This document shows, piece by piece, positions 8,221 through 16,071 of a DNA stretch of 43,056 nucleotides (position 1 is its first letter; each line of letters begins with the position of its first letter). A program made the position numbers and the translations under genes. The notes under the pieces were generated by a model that did no database searches, was not told the DNA's origin, and saw nothing but the letters and a program-made list of their open reading frames with translations. Source of the DNA: an uncultured Caulobacterales bacterium. GTDB taxonomy: Bacteria; Pseudomonadota; Alphaproteobacteria; Caulobacterales; Maricaulaceae. The DNA lies in NCBI GenBank assembly GCA_937924355.1, contig CALDSY010000173.1, positions 1-43,056 on the forward strand. The letters run 5' to 3'.

Positions 8221-9075
8221 ATGCGTAAATTCTTGTTGATTTCAGTTGCGTCTTTACTGATGGCGGTGCCGGCTCAGGCCCAATTTGGGGCCATTGAAGA
8301 CCTAATTGAAGATATTATCGTCGACACTCGGCGGCATCCTGGCCCACATCAAAGCGCTATCGAAATGATACCGGTGGACGTAGATATGAATAGCTTGAGG
8401 TCATTCATTGGCCACAGCCTGGTTCTCAATGCCTATAAACCGGTGGAACCCGGTATGACGCAGCCAGAACTCATCGGACAAACGCGGATTTTGCTGACGG
8501 GCATGCCCAATCAACTGGGACTGGCTATTTTTGTACCCGAACCTGTTACGCGCGACCTTGATTTTGCCGTCGTTAACGGAGCTATTCTGGATCCGTCCGG
8601 CAAAGAGGTTTTTATTTCCCGACAGGAAGAGTTTTTCAAAGGCCGCGGATCCGTCAATTTGGAGATGGTTGCTGTTGGTAATCAAGGCACGACGCAAAGC
8701 CCCCAAACGGCGGGAAAAATGGCCGAGCTTGAAGGCAAAGTCTACCTCCCCAAAGATGCCCCGCAACTTATGCGCGGCGCGTCTATGACGGTTGAATTGG
8801 TTGAGGTTGATAACACCCGTCTTGCGGGTGGTTCCGGATACACGGAACGGGTGATCACACAGACATTTGTTGATCTGGACAAGGAAAAATCCCCGTTCAA
8901 ATTCAAGATGGAATATCCCCAAGCTGAGACCAATACATCCAAACAGATTGTTATTCGAACGGAGCTCAAGGATTGGGCTGGGCGGGTGATGTATGAAGAT
9001 TTCCAAGGGCAGCCATTCATGGGCGCCGATAACAAATACAAAATCGAGCTAGAGCCTGCGGGGTATCAGCCTTGA
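8221..9075 (+). CDS. Exported protein with YbaY/YscW-like domain
   Basis: A 284-residue secreted protein. The signal peptide MRKFLLISVASLLMAVPAQAQ should be cut after AQA (about residue 20). An excellent ribosome binding site (GGAGG) precedes the ATG at 8221. The C-terminal portion from about residue 165 (ELEGKVYLPKDAP, MTVELVEVD, PFKFKMEYP, YKIELEP) matches the beta-sandwich of the YbaY/YscW pilotin-like family. The middle domain (about 45-160) is not recognised. It is translationally coupled to the next lipoprotein gene through a TTGA overlap. Envelope location is clear; the role is unknown. Confidence 0.72.
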   Translation: MRKFLLISVASLLMAVPAQAQFGAIEDLIEDIIVDTRRHPGPHQSAIEMIPVDVDMNSLRSFIGHSLVLNAYKPVEPGMTQPELIGQTRILLTGMPNQLGLAIFVPEPVTRDLDFAVVNGAILDPSGKEVFISRQEEFFKGRGSVNLEMVAVGNQGTTQSPQTAGKMAELEGKVYLPKDAPQLMRGASMTVELVEVDNTRLAGGSGYTERVITQTFVDLDKEKSPFKFKMEYPQAETNTSKQIVIRTELKDWAGRVMYEDFQGQPFMGADNKYKIELEPAGYQP

Positions 9076-9551
9076 TTGCACGCCTCGGAGCGGTCGCTAT
9101 CGCGCTGGCCTGCCTAAGCTGCGCGTCGACGCCTACAGATCCTTCAGATCAACCTGCCACAGGCATTGCGGTCCTGAAAAAGGATCCCAGATTGGGTGAA
9201 GAAGTCGGCCGAATTTGTTTTGCCGGCCAGATTGACGGCTTCCGGACATATTCTAAAGATCTGGTCATTGTCGAAAGCGGACTGCGAAAAGAATTCATCG
9301 TAGAGACCACTAGCGGTTGCCAAAACCTTCGACACGCACAAGCTATCGGGCTTCCCAGCGGTTTGAGCTGCCTGAGCGATCTGGATAGAATACTGGTCTA
9401 TGACAGCGCGTTTGGAACCCAGACAACACCATTTTCGGCCGAAAGATGTGCCATCCGGTCTATCCATCGCTGGAATGAAAAAGCCGATCCCGTGGAATTG
9501 GACGGGATCCGGCCCGAGGATATCGAACCGATTATGGAGCCTCTAAAGTAG
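9072..9551 (+). CDS. DUF6491-like lipoprotein
   Basis: A 159-residue lipoprotein with signal MIARLGAVAIALACLSC. The lipobox is LSC with Cys at residue 17 (or an alternative Cys at 14). The mature part contains GRICFAGQIDGFRTYSKDLVIVE and four cysteines (CFAG, GCQN, SCLSD, ERCAIR), a pattern like DUF6491 exported proteins, in which two disulfides are likely. The TTG at 9072 is the only sensible start; it overlaps the stop of the upstream gene as TTGA, so the pair is cotranslated. Function unknown. A hairpin directly follows the stop codon. Confidence 0.65.
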   Translation: MIARLGAVAIALACLSCASTPTDPSDQPATGIAVLKKDPRLGEEVGRICFAGQIDGFRTYSKDLVIVESGLRKEFIVETTSGCQNLRHAQAIGLPSGLSCLSDLDRILVYDSAFGTQTTPFSAERCAIRSIHRWNEKADPVELDGIRPEDIEPIMEPLK

Positions 9552-9854
9552 CGTTTTCATGACCAATTTGTCACGAAAATGAACAATTTCTGACAATCAT
9601 ATTCAGAGAACTTTCAACCACTTTCCCCTACACAGACCTTGCGTGCGTCCCCTCTGTGACGTCCCTACCCCCCAGGGAGGCCGATTTAAACTCCCGGCCC
9701 GCAGAACACGCAGCAGACGCGGAAGGCCTCATTTCCCTCTCTCGATGATGGCCCCGCGTCTGTCTCGTTTATGAACACCCCTCATTCAAATCCAAGTGTT
9801 TGAGTTGCTGCCTGTTTTAGGCTAACTATGCCAGAAATTGCATAGGGGAGAATT
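9552..9854. other. 303-bp gap with several hairpins, no gene
   Basis: No convincing reading frame is present. I see a 10-bp hairpin with one G-T pair directly after the lipoprotein stop (TTTTCATGAC 9554-9563 with GTCACGAAAA 9570-9579), a small TCCCT/AGGGA hairpin (9662-9678), a GGCCG/CGGCC pairing (9679-9699), and a long stem CAGACGCGG/CCGCGTCTG (9714-9722 with 9754-9762) extended by GGCC/GGCC after an AA bulge. None is followed by a long T run. The region may be a structured leader of the beta-helix gene or a small RNA; a good ribosome binding site (GGGGAGA) ends it. Confidence 0.45.
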
Positions 9855-11096
9855 ATGCGCCATTTATTATTCAGTTCAGCCTTGGCGCTAACTTTAATGA
9901 CATCGGCTTGCTCAAAGACAGAAAAAGAGGTTCGCGCAGAACCAACGGCGGATATGTCCGCCTATGCGGCCAGTTTTCAAGAAAAGCTCCTGGATGCCAA
10001 ACCTGGAGATGTCATTGAAATCCCCGCGGGGGTTTACAATTTCGATCGGTCCTTATCCCTCAACATTGATAACGTCACCTTGCGAGGGGCAGGCCACGAC
10101 AAAACAATCCTGTCATTCAAAGGTCAAATCGCCGGCGCCGAAGGGCTGCTTGTGAATGCCAATGATTTCACCATTGAAAACCTGGGCATAGAAGACACCA
10201 AAGGCGACGCGCTGAAAGTCAATGAAGGCAAGAACATAACCATACGCGGTTTGCGCACGGAATGGACAGGCGGCCACAAGACTTCCAATGGTGCCTACGG
10301 GATCTATCCGGTTCAATGTGAAAATGTCCTGATCGAAGACTCCATCGCCATCGGCGCGTCTGATGCCGGTATTTATGTCGGTCAATCGGAAAACATCATT
10401 GTGCGCAATAATCGCGCCGAGTTTAATGTCGCTGGTATCGAGGTCGAAAACTCAGTTTATGCGGACGTCTATGACAATGTCGCTACTAATAATACGGGCG
10501 GCATTCTGGTCTTCAATATGCCCAACCTGCCGCAAGAAGGCCACAGTACCCGAGTCTATAACAATCAAGTTTTCAAGAACAACACCAAGAATTTCGGCCA
10601 TGAAGGTACACCGGTAGCCAGCGTCCCGGCAGGTTCGGGGATTGTGATTAATTCCAATGACAAAGTTGAAGTCTTCGGCAATTCTATCCGAGACAACAAA
10701 ACGGCGAACATCATTATTTCCAGCGTCTATTCAACGGGATATAATGACATGAACAAGGCCGATAACTTTGATCCTTATCCAGAAAGCATTTATATTTATG
10801 ACAATGAGCTTGTGGGCGGCGGAAATTCCCCGGATGGAATGGATATGAAAGCCTTAAAAACGATTATGTTTGGACCAACGGGTTCGTTTCCAGATATTTT
10901 GTGGGATGGGTTTGTGGATGCCAAGAAATATGTGGAGGGCAAGCCGCAAGCCGCGCATCGTATCTGTGTGCAAAATGGCGATGCTAAAATGCTCAACGCG
11001 GATGGTCCAAATGAATTCAAGAACCCGGAGCTATCCGATATGAGCCTTCACAGCTGTGAACTGCCAAAGCTCACGCAGGCGGAATTTTCCAACTAA
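9855..11096 (+). CDS. Parallel beta-helix repeat lipoprotein (TIGR03805-type)
   Basis: A 413-residue lipoprotein: signal MRHLLFSSALALTLMTSAC with lipobox TSAC (Cys19). From about residue 38 it begins as a pectate-lyase-like right-handed beta-helix (LLDAKPGDVIEIPAGVYNF), followed by repeated rungs such as NVTLRGAG, DFTIENLGI, NITIRGL, NVLIEDSIAIGASDAGIYVGQSE, NIIVRNN and DVYDNVATNNTGGILV. The family was defined together with a neighbouring di-heme protein, which is exactly what follows here one codon later. Known relatives are uncharacterised; a role in binding or cutting a polysaccharide is suggested only by the fold. The ribosome binding site GGGGAGA lies just before the ATG. Confidence 0.85.
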   Translation: MRHLLFSSALALTLMTSACSKTEKEVRAEPTADMSAYAASFQEKLLDAKPGDVIEIPAGVYNFDRSLSLNIDNVTLRGAGHDKTILSFKGQIAGAEGLLVNANDFTIENLGIEDTKGDALKVNEGKNITIRGLRTEWTGGHKTSNGAYGIYPVQCENVLIEDSIAIGASDAGIYVGQSENIIVRNNRAEFNVAGIEVENSVYADVYDNVATNNTGGILVFNMPNLPQEGHSTRVYNNQVFKNNTKNFGHEGTPVASVPAGSGIVINSNDKVEVFGNSIRDNKTANIIISSVYSTGYNDMNKADNFDPYPESIYIYDNELVGGGNSPDGMDMKALKTIMFGPTGSFPDILWDGFVDAKKYVEGKPQAAHRICVQNGDAKMLNADGPNEFKNPELSDMSLHSCELPKLTQAEFSN

Positions 11097-12209
11097 GTGC
11101 AATTTGATTTTAGACATATCGGCTTGGCCTTTCTGGCCAGCGTTATCGGGGCTTGCTCATCTCCTAAAACGGAAACGCAATCCTCAACTACGGCAGTAAA
11201 TTTATCCGCGCCGACCCCGGTTTTTCATCATAAGAGCAACCCAAAGAGCCTGTCCGATTGGGGCATTCTAGCCAGCAATGGACATAGTCTACAGCTAGCC
11301 GACGACAGTTTTGTCTATGAGCTCCGCTCGCCTTTGTTTAGCGATTATGCGTTAAAGCTGCGCACTGTGCATATGCCAGCGGGTTCGACGTCTACGCTCG
11401 ATACAGATAATGACCGGATTATTTTTCCTGTCGGAACGATTATCACCAAGTCTTTTTATTACCCCAAAGGCAAAAGTGATACAGAAGTCGTGAAGACCTC
11501 GGTCAAGCCGGGCCTAGACAACGGAACGCTCGATATTGCAAACATAAATCTGGTCGAAACGCGGCTATTGGTTCGCCGGGAAACCGGCTGGGATGCCCTG
11601 CCCTATGTATGGAATGAAGACCAAACCGAAGCCCGCCTGGCGCGCACTGGCGATATTCAAAAGTTTACCCTGAACGGCGAAGGCCGGTTCGCTTATGTGA
11701 TCCCAAATGTGAACCAATGCGCGGGCTGTCACGCGACCAATCATACAACCAAAAAGATCGTCCCAATAGGCCCGCGACTCCGTCACCTGACATCCGCTGA
11801 AAACATGCGGCTGGATAAATTGCCTGAAACTTATCCGGTCAATGCTGTTTGGGATGATGCCGGTACCGATCTCGACGCGCGGGCCCGGGCCTATCTGGAT
11901 ATTAATTGCTCACACTGTCATAACAAGGTCGGTCCGGCCGATACATCTGGATTACATTTGGAGCCGGAAACGCCCATTGGGCCATATCTGGGCATTTGCA
12001 AAACACCGATCGCAGCAGGCACTGGCACAGGCAATCGTAAACACGGCATCGTCCCCGGGAAACCAGAGGACTCGATTTTCACCTATCGGATGGCTTCAAC
12101 CAATCCTGCCGAAATGATGCCGGAATTGGGCCGGTCATTGTCACACACAGAAGGCGTCGCATTGATCGAAGCCTGGATTGACAATTTATCGGGAGAATGT
12201 TCCGGCTAG
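11097..12209 (+). CDS. Di-heme c-type cytochrome lipoprotein (HNE_0200/SO2930 family)
   Basis: A 370-residue exported protein starting at a GTG that follows directly on the stop of the beta-helix gene. The lipoprotein signal ends VIGAC (Cys20). Two haem c sites are visible, CAGCH (about residue 205) and CSHCH (about 270), with Met residues downstream (EMMPELG) that could be a sixth ligand. The pattern and the partner gene match TIGR03806 (HNE_0200 family), known only as the constant companion of the beta-helix protein. The pair suggests a redox or electron-transfer step at a glycan- or surface-binding protein in the periplasm, but no function has been shown as far as I know. Confidence 0.87.
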   Translation: MQFDFRHIGLAFLASVIGACSSPKTETQSSTTAVNLSAPTPVFHHKSNPKSLSDWGILASNGHSLQLADDSFVYELRSPLFSDYALKLRTVHMPAGSTSTLDTDNDRIIFPVGTIITKSFYYPKGKSDTEVVKTSVKPGLDNGTLDIANINLVETRLLVRRETGWDALPYVWNEDQTEARLARTGDIQKFTLNGEGRFAYVIPNVNQCAGCHATNHTTKKIVPIGPRLRHLTSAENMRLDKLPETYPVNAVWDDAGTDLDARARAYLDINCSHCHNKVGPADTSGLHLEPETPIGPYLGICKTPIAAGTGTGNRKHGIVPGKPEDSIFTYRMASTNPAEMMPELGRSLSHTEGVALIEAWIDNLSGECSG

Positions 12210-12940
12210 TCTGCCGCGCTAAAAGCGTAATTTTTACCGCTAATATTGACGTTGGGTGGACGTCCCGTTTCCTCGAACCAGTCCCATCCCGTTTTCAGAT
12301 TTTTCCAAAACGCGATATTAATATTATCCTTGTAATTCGCCATATTGGCTTCGGTCATTGGAAATGGAAAGACATGAACCCTTACAAATGGCTGTCCGTT
12401 CTCAAAGGCTTTTGTCATTAAAGTGTATATCTCTTCTATCACCGGATCAGTCATCGCGTAGCAGCCGATCGACACACAATCTCCATGCACCATTAGAAAA
12501 CTTCCCGTTCGGCCATGGGCCTGATCATACGCATTGGGAAATCCCAGATTGAAACTCAGATGGTAAGAGGAGTTAGGGTTCATACGACCCGGATTGACGA
12601 AATAAAATCCTTCAGGTGACTGACCATCTCCCTCTTTTAATTTAGGGCCCAAATCGCCTGAATAAGTGCAAATCGGCCAGGATTTATAGAGCTGGAAGAC
12701 CCCGTCCTGATTTTGCATAAACAATTCGAGAAATCCGTCCTCAAGACTGCCATCAACAGTTTTCACGATTCGAATGAAAACCGGGCTGCCAAGCTGAACT
12801 TCCGTATTTGCTAGGGCTTGTTCAATTGCGGGTGTTTGTGTTGCGATTGCCCGGTTAGCACGTTTGGAGCTGTCTTGGGCGCACGCCGACTGCGCTAGAA
12901 AAAAGACACCCATGAGCGCAAAATAAAACGCCCGAAACAA
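12206..12940 (-). CDS. Exported L,D-transpeptidase (YkuD/YafK type)
   Basis: An L,D-transpeptidase of the YafK/ErfK group that would cross-link or modify peptidoglycan. The catalytic signature is HGDCVSIGCYAMTD (His, Ser and nucleophile Cys in HGxxxSxGC). Other family stretches are SPVFIRIVKTVDG and GQSPEGFYFVNPG. The start is uncertain. A TTG at 12940 gives a proper signal peptide (LFRAFYFALMGVFFLAQSACA); an ATG at 12913 shortens it too much; an ATG at 13027 would overlap the DUF4177 gene by 59 bp. A terminator hairpin lies over the TTG. The stop codon shares CTAG with that of the convergent cytochrome gene. Confidence 0.82.
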   Translation of the reverse strand: MFRAFYFALMGVFFLAQSACAQDSSKRANRAIATQTPAIEQALANTEVQLGSPVFIRIVKTVDGSLEDGFLELFMQNQDGVFQLYKSWPICTYSGDLGPKLKEGDGQSPEGFYFVNPGRMNPNSSYHLSFNLGFPNAYDQAHGRTGSFLMVHGDCVSIGCYAMTDPVIEEIYTLMTKAFENGQPFVRVHVFPFPMTEANMANYKDNINIAFWKNLKTGWDWFEETGRPPNVNISGKNYAFSAAD

Positions 12941-12948
12941 TCGGGCGC
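12921..12948 (-). terminator. Rho-independent terminator after the LysM-DUF4177 genes
   Basis: Minus-strand CGCCCGA (12947-12941), loop TTGTT, TCGGGCG (12935-12929), followed by TTTTATTT (12928-12921). It lies 20 bp after the DUF4177 stop codon, an ideal place for that operon, yet it covers the likely start and signal-peptide codons of the L,D-transpeptidase. Confidence 0.75.
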
Positions 12949-12968
12949 TACAAAGATATGGATCTATT

Positions 12969-13154
12969 CTACCTATCTTTAGGTCGCTTGAGGTAAAACA
13001 CAGTGGGCATAGTATCCGTCTTCGCATGATAACATTCCCAACCCTCCAGACCGAGTTCGTTTAACAACTGTTCGCTATGGGATCTTATTTTATCCCCCGT
13101 CGCAATATTGAGATGGGACGGCTGAACAATTTTATATTCCCAGCGGGTTCGCAT
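12969..13154 (-). CDS. DUF4177 small protein
   Basis: A 61-residue protein that fits DUF4177: it opens MRTRWEYKIVQ, has the amphipathic EQLLNELGLEGWECYH helix-turn that marks the family, and ends with a strand FYLKRPKDR. The molecular role is unknown. Its ATG overlaps the stop of the LysM gene by one base (TGATG), so the two are probably cotranslated. It is followed by a terminator. No signal peptide, so likely cytoplasmic. Confidence 0.8.
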   Translation of the reverse strand: MRTRWEYKIVQPSHLNIATGDKIRSHSEQLLNELGLEGWECYHAKTDTMPTVFYLKRPKDR

Positions 13155-13606
13155 CAGGCCATTTCAGAGCTGTCGGCCGGAATACGCAGAACCTGACCAA
13201 CATAGATCTTATCCGGGTGACTTAGCATTGGTCGATTGGCCTCGAATATCTCGGGATAGCGCGAGCCTTTGCCGTAATATGTCTTGGCGATCTTCCACAG
13301 CGTATCGCCGGATACAACCGTATGGAATTGCGACTCGGCACCGCCGTCTTTTGCCTTCGCTTTGTCTTCGACTTCTTTGATGCCAAATATATTGCCGACA
13401 GCGAGAATCAGTTTTTCCTTTTCCGCTTGCGACACGGCTTCGCCTGAGACAGTCACCTTGCCAGCGTCATCAACATCAATATCCATGCCGTCAGTCGACA
13501 AGCCTTGATCCTCGACCTCTTTCTCGATTTTTTCCTTGCCGCCCATACCGAGTATTTCGCCCAGTTTGCGCCCTGCCATTTTACCAAAAGCAACCGATCC
13601 AAACAT
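13154..13606 (-). CDS. BON-LysM potassium-binding/peptidoglycan-binding protein (YgaU/Kbp-like)
   Basis: A 150-residue protein with the two-domain layout of E. coli YgaU (Kbp). The BON domain is at about 30-85 (GMDIDVDDAGKVTVSGEAVSQAEKEKLI). The C-terminal LysM domain is at about 95-145 (FHTVVSGDTLWKIAKTYYGKG, YPEIFEANRPML, IYVGQVLRIP). No export signal is seen, as in Kbp, which binds potassium in the cytoplasm. I chose the ATG at 13606 because AAGGGAGA lies just before it; an upstream in-frame start at 13621 lacks this. It is first in a minus-strand set with DUF4177 and perhaps the L,D-transpeptidase. Confidence 0.85.
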   Translation of the reverse strand: MFGSVAFGKMAGRKLGEILGMGGKEKIEKEVEDQGLSTDGMDIDVDDAGKVTVSGEAVSQAEKEKLILAVGNIFGIKEVEDKAKAKDGGAESQFHTVVSGDTLWKIAKTYYGKGSRYPEIFEANRPMLSHPDKIYVGQVLRIPADSSEMA

Positions 13607-13830
13607 TTTGTCTCCCTTCAAATCAGGTTTCTTACCATATTCTATCTTTATCCCCTCAGGGTCAATAAACCAGCCAAAAATACCGAATTTCCGTATGATC
13701 AGGCCCGGTAATTGCAGCCATTTAGTTTTCCTTTACACCGCGGGTCTAAAATGTCGCGCGTTTATAACAACCCTTGGCCTTTACTTCAAAGAGGTCTATA
13801 GGGGTCGCAATCTTAGAATTGGAGTGTCTG

Positions 13831-13959
13831 ATGGACCTGATTTTTGCCAGTGGATTTAGTGTATTTGGAATCGGAATTAATCCAGCTCTTTTTGGGTTCA
13901 TTCTAATCGCTCTGCTTTTCGGCGGACTGAACATCCTTGAGTTTAAGCGCTTCGACTAA
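13831..13959 (+). CDS. 42-residue small membrane protein
   Basis: A short gene starting at ATG 13831, seven bases after GGAG. The product (MDLIFASGFS...) has a single strongly hydrophobic helix (NPALFGFILIALLFGGLNIL, about residues 17-36) and a charged end EFKRFD. The stop is 10 bp before the antiporter ATG. The clean ribosome binding site, hydrophobic design and spacing support a real gene rather than chance. It could be a small partner of the antiporter, or independent; there is no family I recognise. Confidence 0.6.
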   Translation: MDLIFASGFSVFGIGINPALFGFILIALLFGGLNILEFKRFD

Positions 13960-13969
13960 GCTATAATTT

Positions 13970-14944
13970 ATGCTTGTTCCAGCGGGTTTTCTACTAGTTG
14001 TTGGCATCATCGTGCTCGTCATTGGCGGGGACTTAATGGTGCGCGGCGCGGCGTCTCTGGCCCGGCATTGGGGTATACCTGCGCTGATCGTCGGGTTGAC
14101 CATTGTCGCCTTTGGCACATCTGCGCCCGAACTTGTGGTCGCGGTTCAGGCCGTCTGGCAAGGTGCCAGCGAACTTGCAACGGGCAATATCGTCGGCTCA
14201 AATATTGCCAATGTGCTCCTCGCTCTCGGATTGCCGGCTTTGATTATGGCCATTCCGACAAATATGTCCGGTGTCGCCCGCAACGCTTTCGTTTGCGTTT
14301 TGGCCACCGTTATTTTCATGGTTTTGGCATTCATGCAAAACCCCATGCAAATCTGGCAAGGCGCCATATTGTTTGGCGGCATTTTGGTTTATCTGGCCTG
14401 GATGTTCCGTCTGGCCCGTACGGGGGCTGATGATCCAATCCTGGCTGAAATGACGGAAATTGATGAAGGCGAAGATGGCCTGCCTAATCAACAATGGAAA
14501 TCCACCCTATTTTTACTACTAGGGCTTGTCGGTCTGGCCTTTGGCGGCAAATTAATTGTCGACAACGCGACAATCATCGCCCGGACCCTAGAAGTACCTG
14601 AAGCGCTCATCGGTCTAACAATCGTCGCTATTGGAACATCTTTACCGGAAATCGCGACCGTCGTGATCGCCGCCTATCGCGGTCACCCAGAAGTGGCTAT
14701 TGGCAACGTATTGGGGTCCAACGTATTTAACCTCTTTGCCGTTGGCGGCGCCGCGGCCTTAGCCGGTCCTTTGTCGATCAAGAAAGAGTTCTTCGTCTTT
14801 GATATGTGGGTGATGCTCGTCACAACGCTGGCCCTGACCGTCTATATTCTAAGCCGAAACAGCATCGGTAAAAGAACCGGGCTGGTCTTTTTGGTCGCCT
14901 ACCTGTTATATCTGGGGGCGCAAGCCAAATTCGGAATGGCCTAA
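13970..14944 (+). CDS. Calcium/sodium antiporter (CaCA family, YrbG type)
   Basis: A 324-residue inner-membrane exchanger of the YrbG/CaCA group. Both alpha repeats are intact. The first is GLTIVAFGTSAPELVVAV with GNIVGSNIANVLLALG (about 35-85). The second is GLTIVAIGTSLPEIATVV with GNVLGSNVFNLFAVGG (about 210-265). About ten hydrophobic segments are visible, with a charged central loop (EMTEIDEGEDG) between the halves. Predicted role: Ca2+ export driven by Na+ or H+. Ten bases separate it from the small membrane protein upstream, and six from the PTPS-like gene downstream, so it may be read together with the pterin genes. Confidence 0.93.
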   Translation: MLVPAGFLLVVGIIVLVIGGDLMVRGAASLARHWGIPALIVGLTIVAFGTSAPELVVAVQAVWQGASELATGNIVGSNIANVLLALGLPALIMAIPTNMSGVARNAFVCVLATVIFMVLAFMQNPMQIWQGAILFGGILVYLAWMFRLARTGADDPILAEMTEIDEGEDGLPNQQWKSTLFLLLGLVGLAFGGKLIVDNATIIARTLEVPEALIGLTIVAIGTSLPEIATVVIAAYRGHPEVAIGNVLGSNVFNLFAVGGAAALAGPLSIKKEFFVFDMWVMLVTTLALTVYILSRNSIGKRTGLVFLVAYLLYLGAQAKFGMA

Positions 14945-14950
14945 TGGGTT

Positions 14951-15334
14951 ATGAGCGAAAATGATCTGACATTCGAAATTGAAAAAGATTTCCAGTTTGA
15001 GGCCGCTCACTATTTCGGTCATGCGGACGCCAATGATCTCTTCAAAAAAATTCACGGACATTCTTTCAAAGGTATGATCCGCATTGAAGGCAGTGCGCAG
15101 GAAGAAAAAGGCTGGATCCGGGATCTCTGGAAAATCGAACAGATTGTAAGTGAGGTCATAAAACCCCTGGATCATGCGGTTTTAAATGAAGTTCCCGGCC
15201 TAGAACAGCCGGCGTTGGAACAAATTGCCCAATGGATCTTTACACGCCTGGAAGGCCGTTTACCCGGACTGACCACCGTTGAAGTCGGCCGCCCATCTTG
15301 CGGAGAGCGGGCCCGCGTCCGTAAATCCACATGA
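14951..15334 (+). CDS. 6-pyruvoyltetrahydropterin synthase/QueD homologue lacking key catalytic residues
   Basis: A 127-residue member of the PTPS/QueD family. Zinc ligands are conserved: FEAAHYF (His20) and HGHSF (His35, His37). So are WIRDL and PLDHAVLNEV (Asp74-His75). By my alignment to remembered E. coli QueD, the catalytic Cys four residues before HGH is Phe31 here, and the pterin-anchoring Glu near the C-terminus is Arg114 (GRPSCGE). So it is unlikely to be ordinary QueD; PTPS-III would carry Glu near the Cys site and does not fit either. It overlaps the next reductase gene by 4 bp (ATGA) and shares an operon with folB, pointing to a pterin or folate substrate. Confidence 0.8.
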   Translation: MSENDLTFEIEKDFQFEAAHYFGHADANDLFKKIHGHSFKGMIRIEGSAQEEKGWIRDLWKIEQIVSEVIKPLDHAVLNEVPGLEQPALEQIAQWIFTRLEGRLPGLTTVEVGRPSCGERARVRKST

Positions 15335-16071
15335 CGGGTACAATCCTCATAACCGGGGCCGCAGCCCGGATCGGGCGACATTTATCGACGGGCCTGGCAC
15401 AGGATGGATGGACTGTTATCGTTCACTTTAATCGCTCTGCGGATCGCGCCAATTCTCTTGTTTCTGATATTAACGCCAATGGCGGCAAGGCCTTTGCGCT
15501 TGGCGCAAATTTAGCCATACCGTCCGAGCGGGATCAATTGATCGAAGAAGCCCGCCACCTGGCCAAACGTCCCTTGAGCGCGCTCATCAATAATGCCTCA
15601 ACGTTCGAGGATGACCGGGCCCGGGGCTTTTCTCGTGGGACTTATGACCATCATATGGATATAAATCTATATGCGCCAATTTCTCTAACCCGGGACTTTG
15701 CAGAGCAATTACCGGATGGAAAATCAGGGGCCGTGATCAATATGATTGATCAGCGTGTATTGCGGCCCGGACCTGAATACTTCACGTATTCCATTGCGAA
15801 ATCTGCACTTTTTTCTGCCACACAAACTTTGGCGCAAAGTCTGGCGCCGGCTATCCGCGTCAACGGTATAGGCCCTGGGCCCACTTTACAAAACCATGCC
15901 CAGACCGAGGCTGAATTTGACGCCGAGAAAGCATCTACCCTGCTCGGCAAAGGCTCGCCTCCAGATACTATCTTACAGGCTGTTCGTTATCTATTAGCAG
16001 CGGATGCCGTAACGGGCCAAATGATCGCCGTGGATGGAGGTCAACATCTCATTCCTGCGTGGGAGGCTTAA
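15331..16071 (+). CDS. SDR pteridine reductase-like protein (FolM/PTR1 type)
   Basis: A 246-residue short-chain reductase. The N-terminal cofactor motif is TGAAARIGRHL, the TGX3RXG form that separates pteridine reductases (PTR1, FolM) from ordinary TGxxxGxG SDRs. NNAS is present (ALINNASTF), a Tyr-Lys pair lies in YFTYSIAKSAL, and GIGPGPTLQN and AVDGGQHL close the fold. FolM reduces dihydromonapterin and weakly dihydrofolate. Here the gene lies between a PTPS-like gene (4-bp overlap) and folB (adjacent start), which supports a role in reducing a pterin. Cytoplasmic. Confidence 0.82.
   Translation: MTGTILITGAAARIGRHLSTGLAQDGWTVIVHFNRSADRANSLVSDINANGGKAFALGANLAIPSERDQLIEEARHLAKRPLSALINNASTFEDDRARGFSRGTYDHHMDINLYAPISLTRDFAEQLPDGKSGAVINMIDQRVLRPGPEYFTYSIAKSALFSATQTLAQSLAPAIRVNGIGPGPTLQNHAQTEAEFDAEKASTLLGKGSPPDTILQAVRYLLAADAVTGQMIAVDGGQHLIPAWEA

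Noticed and set aside
9660-9770. Signal recognition particle RNA or another known stable RNA in the hairpin-rich gap
   Set aside because: The conserved GGAAGGAAGCAGC-type core of SRP RNA is absent, and no tRNA-like end for tmRNA is seen.
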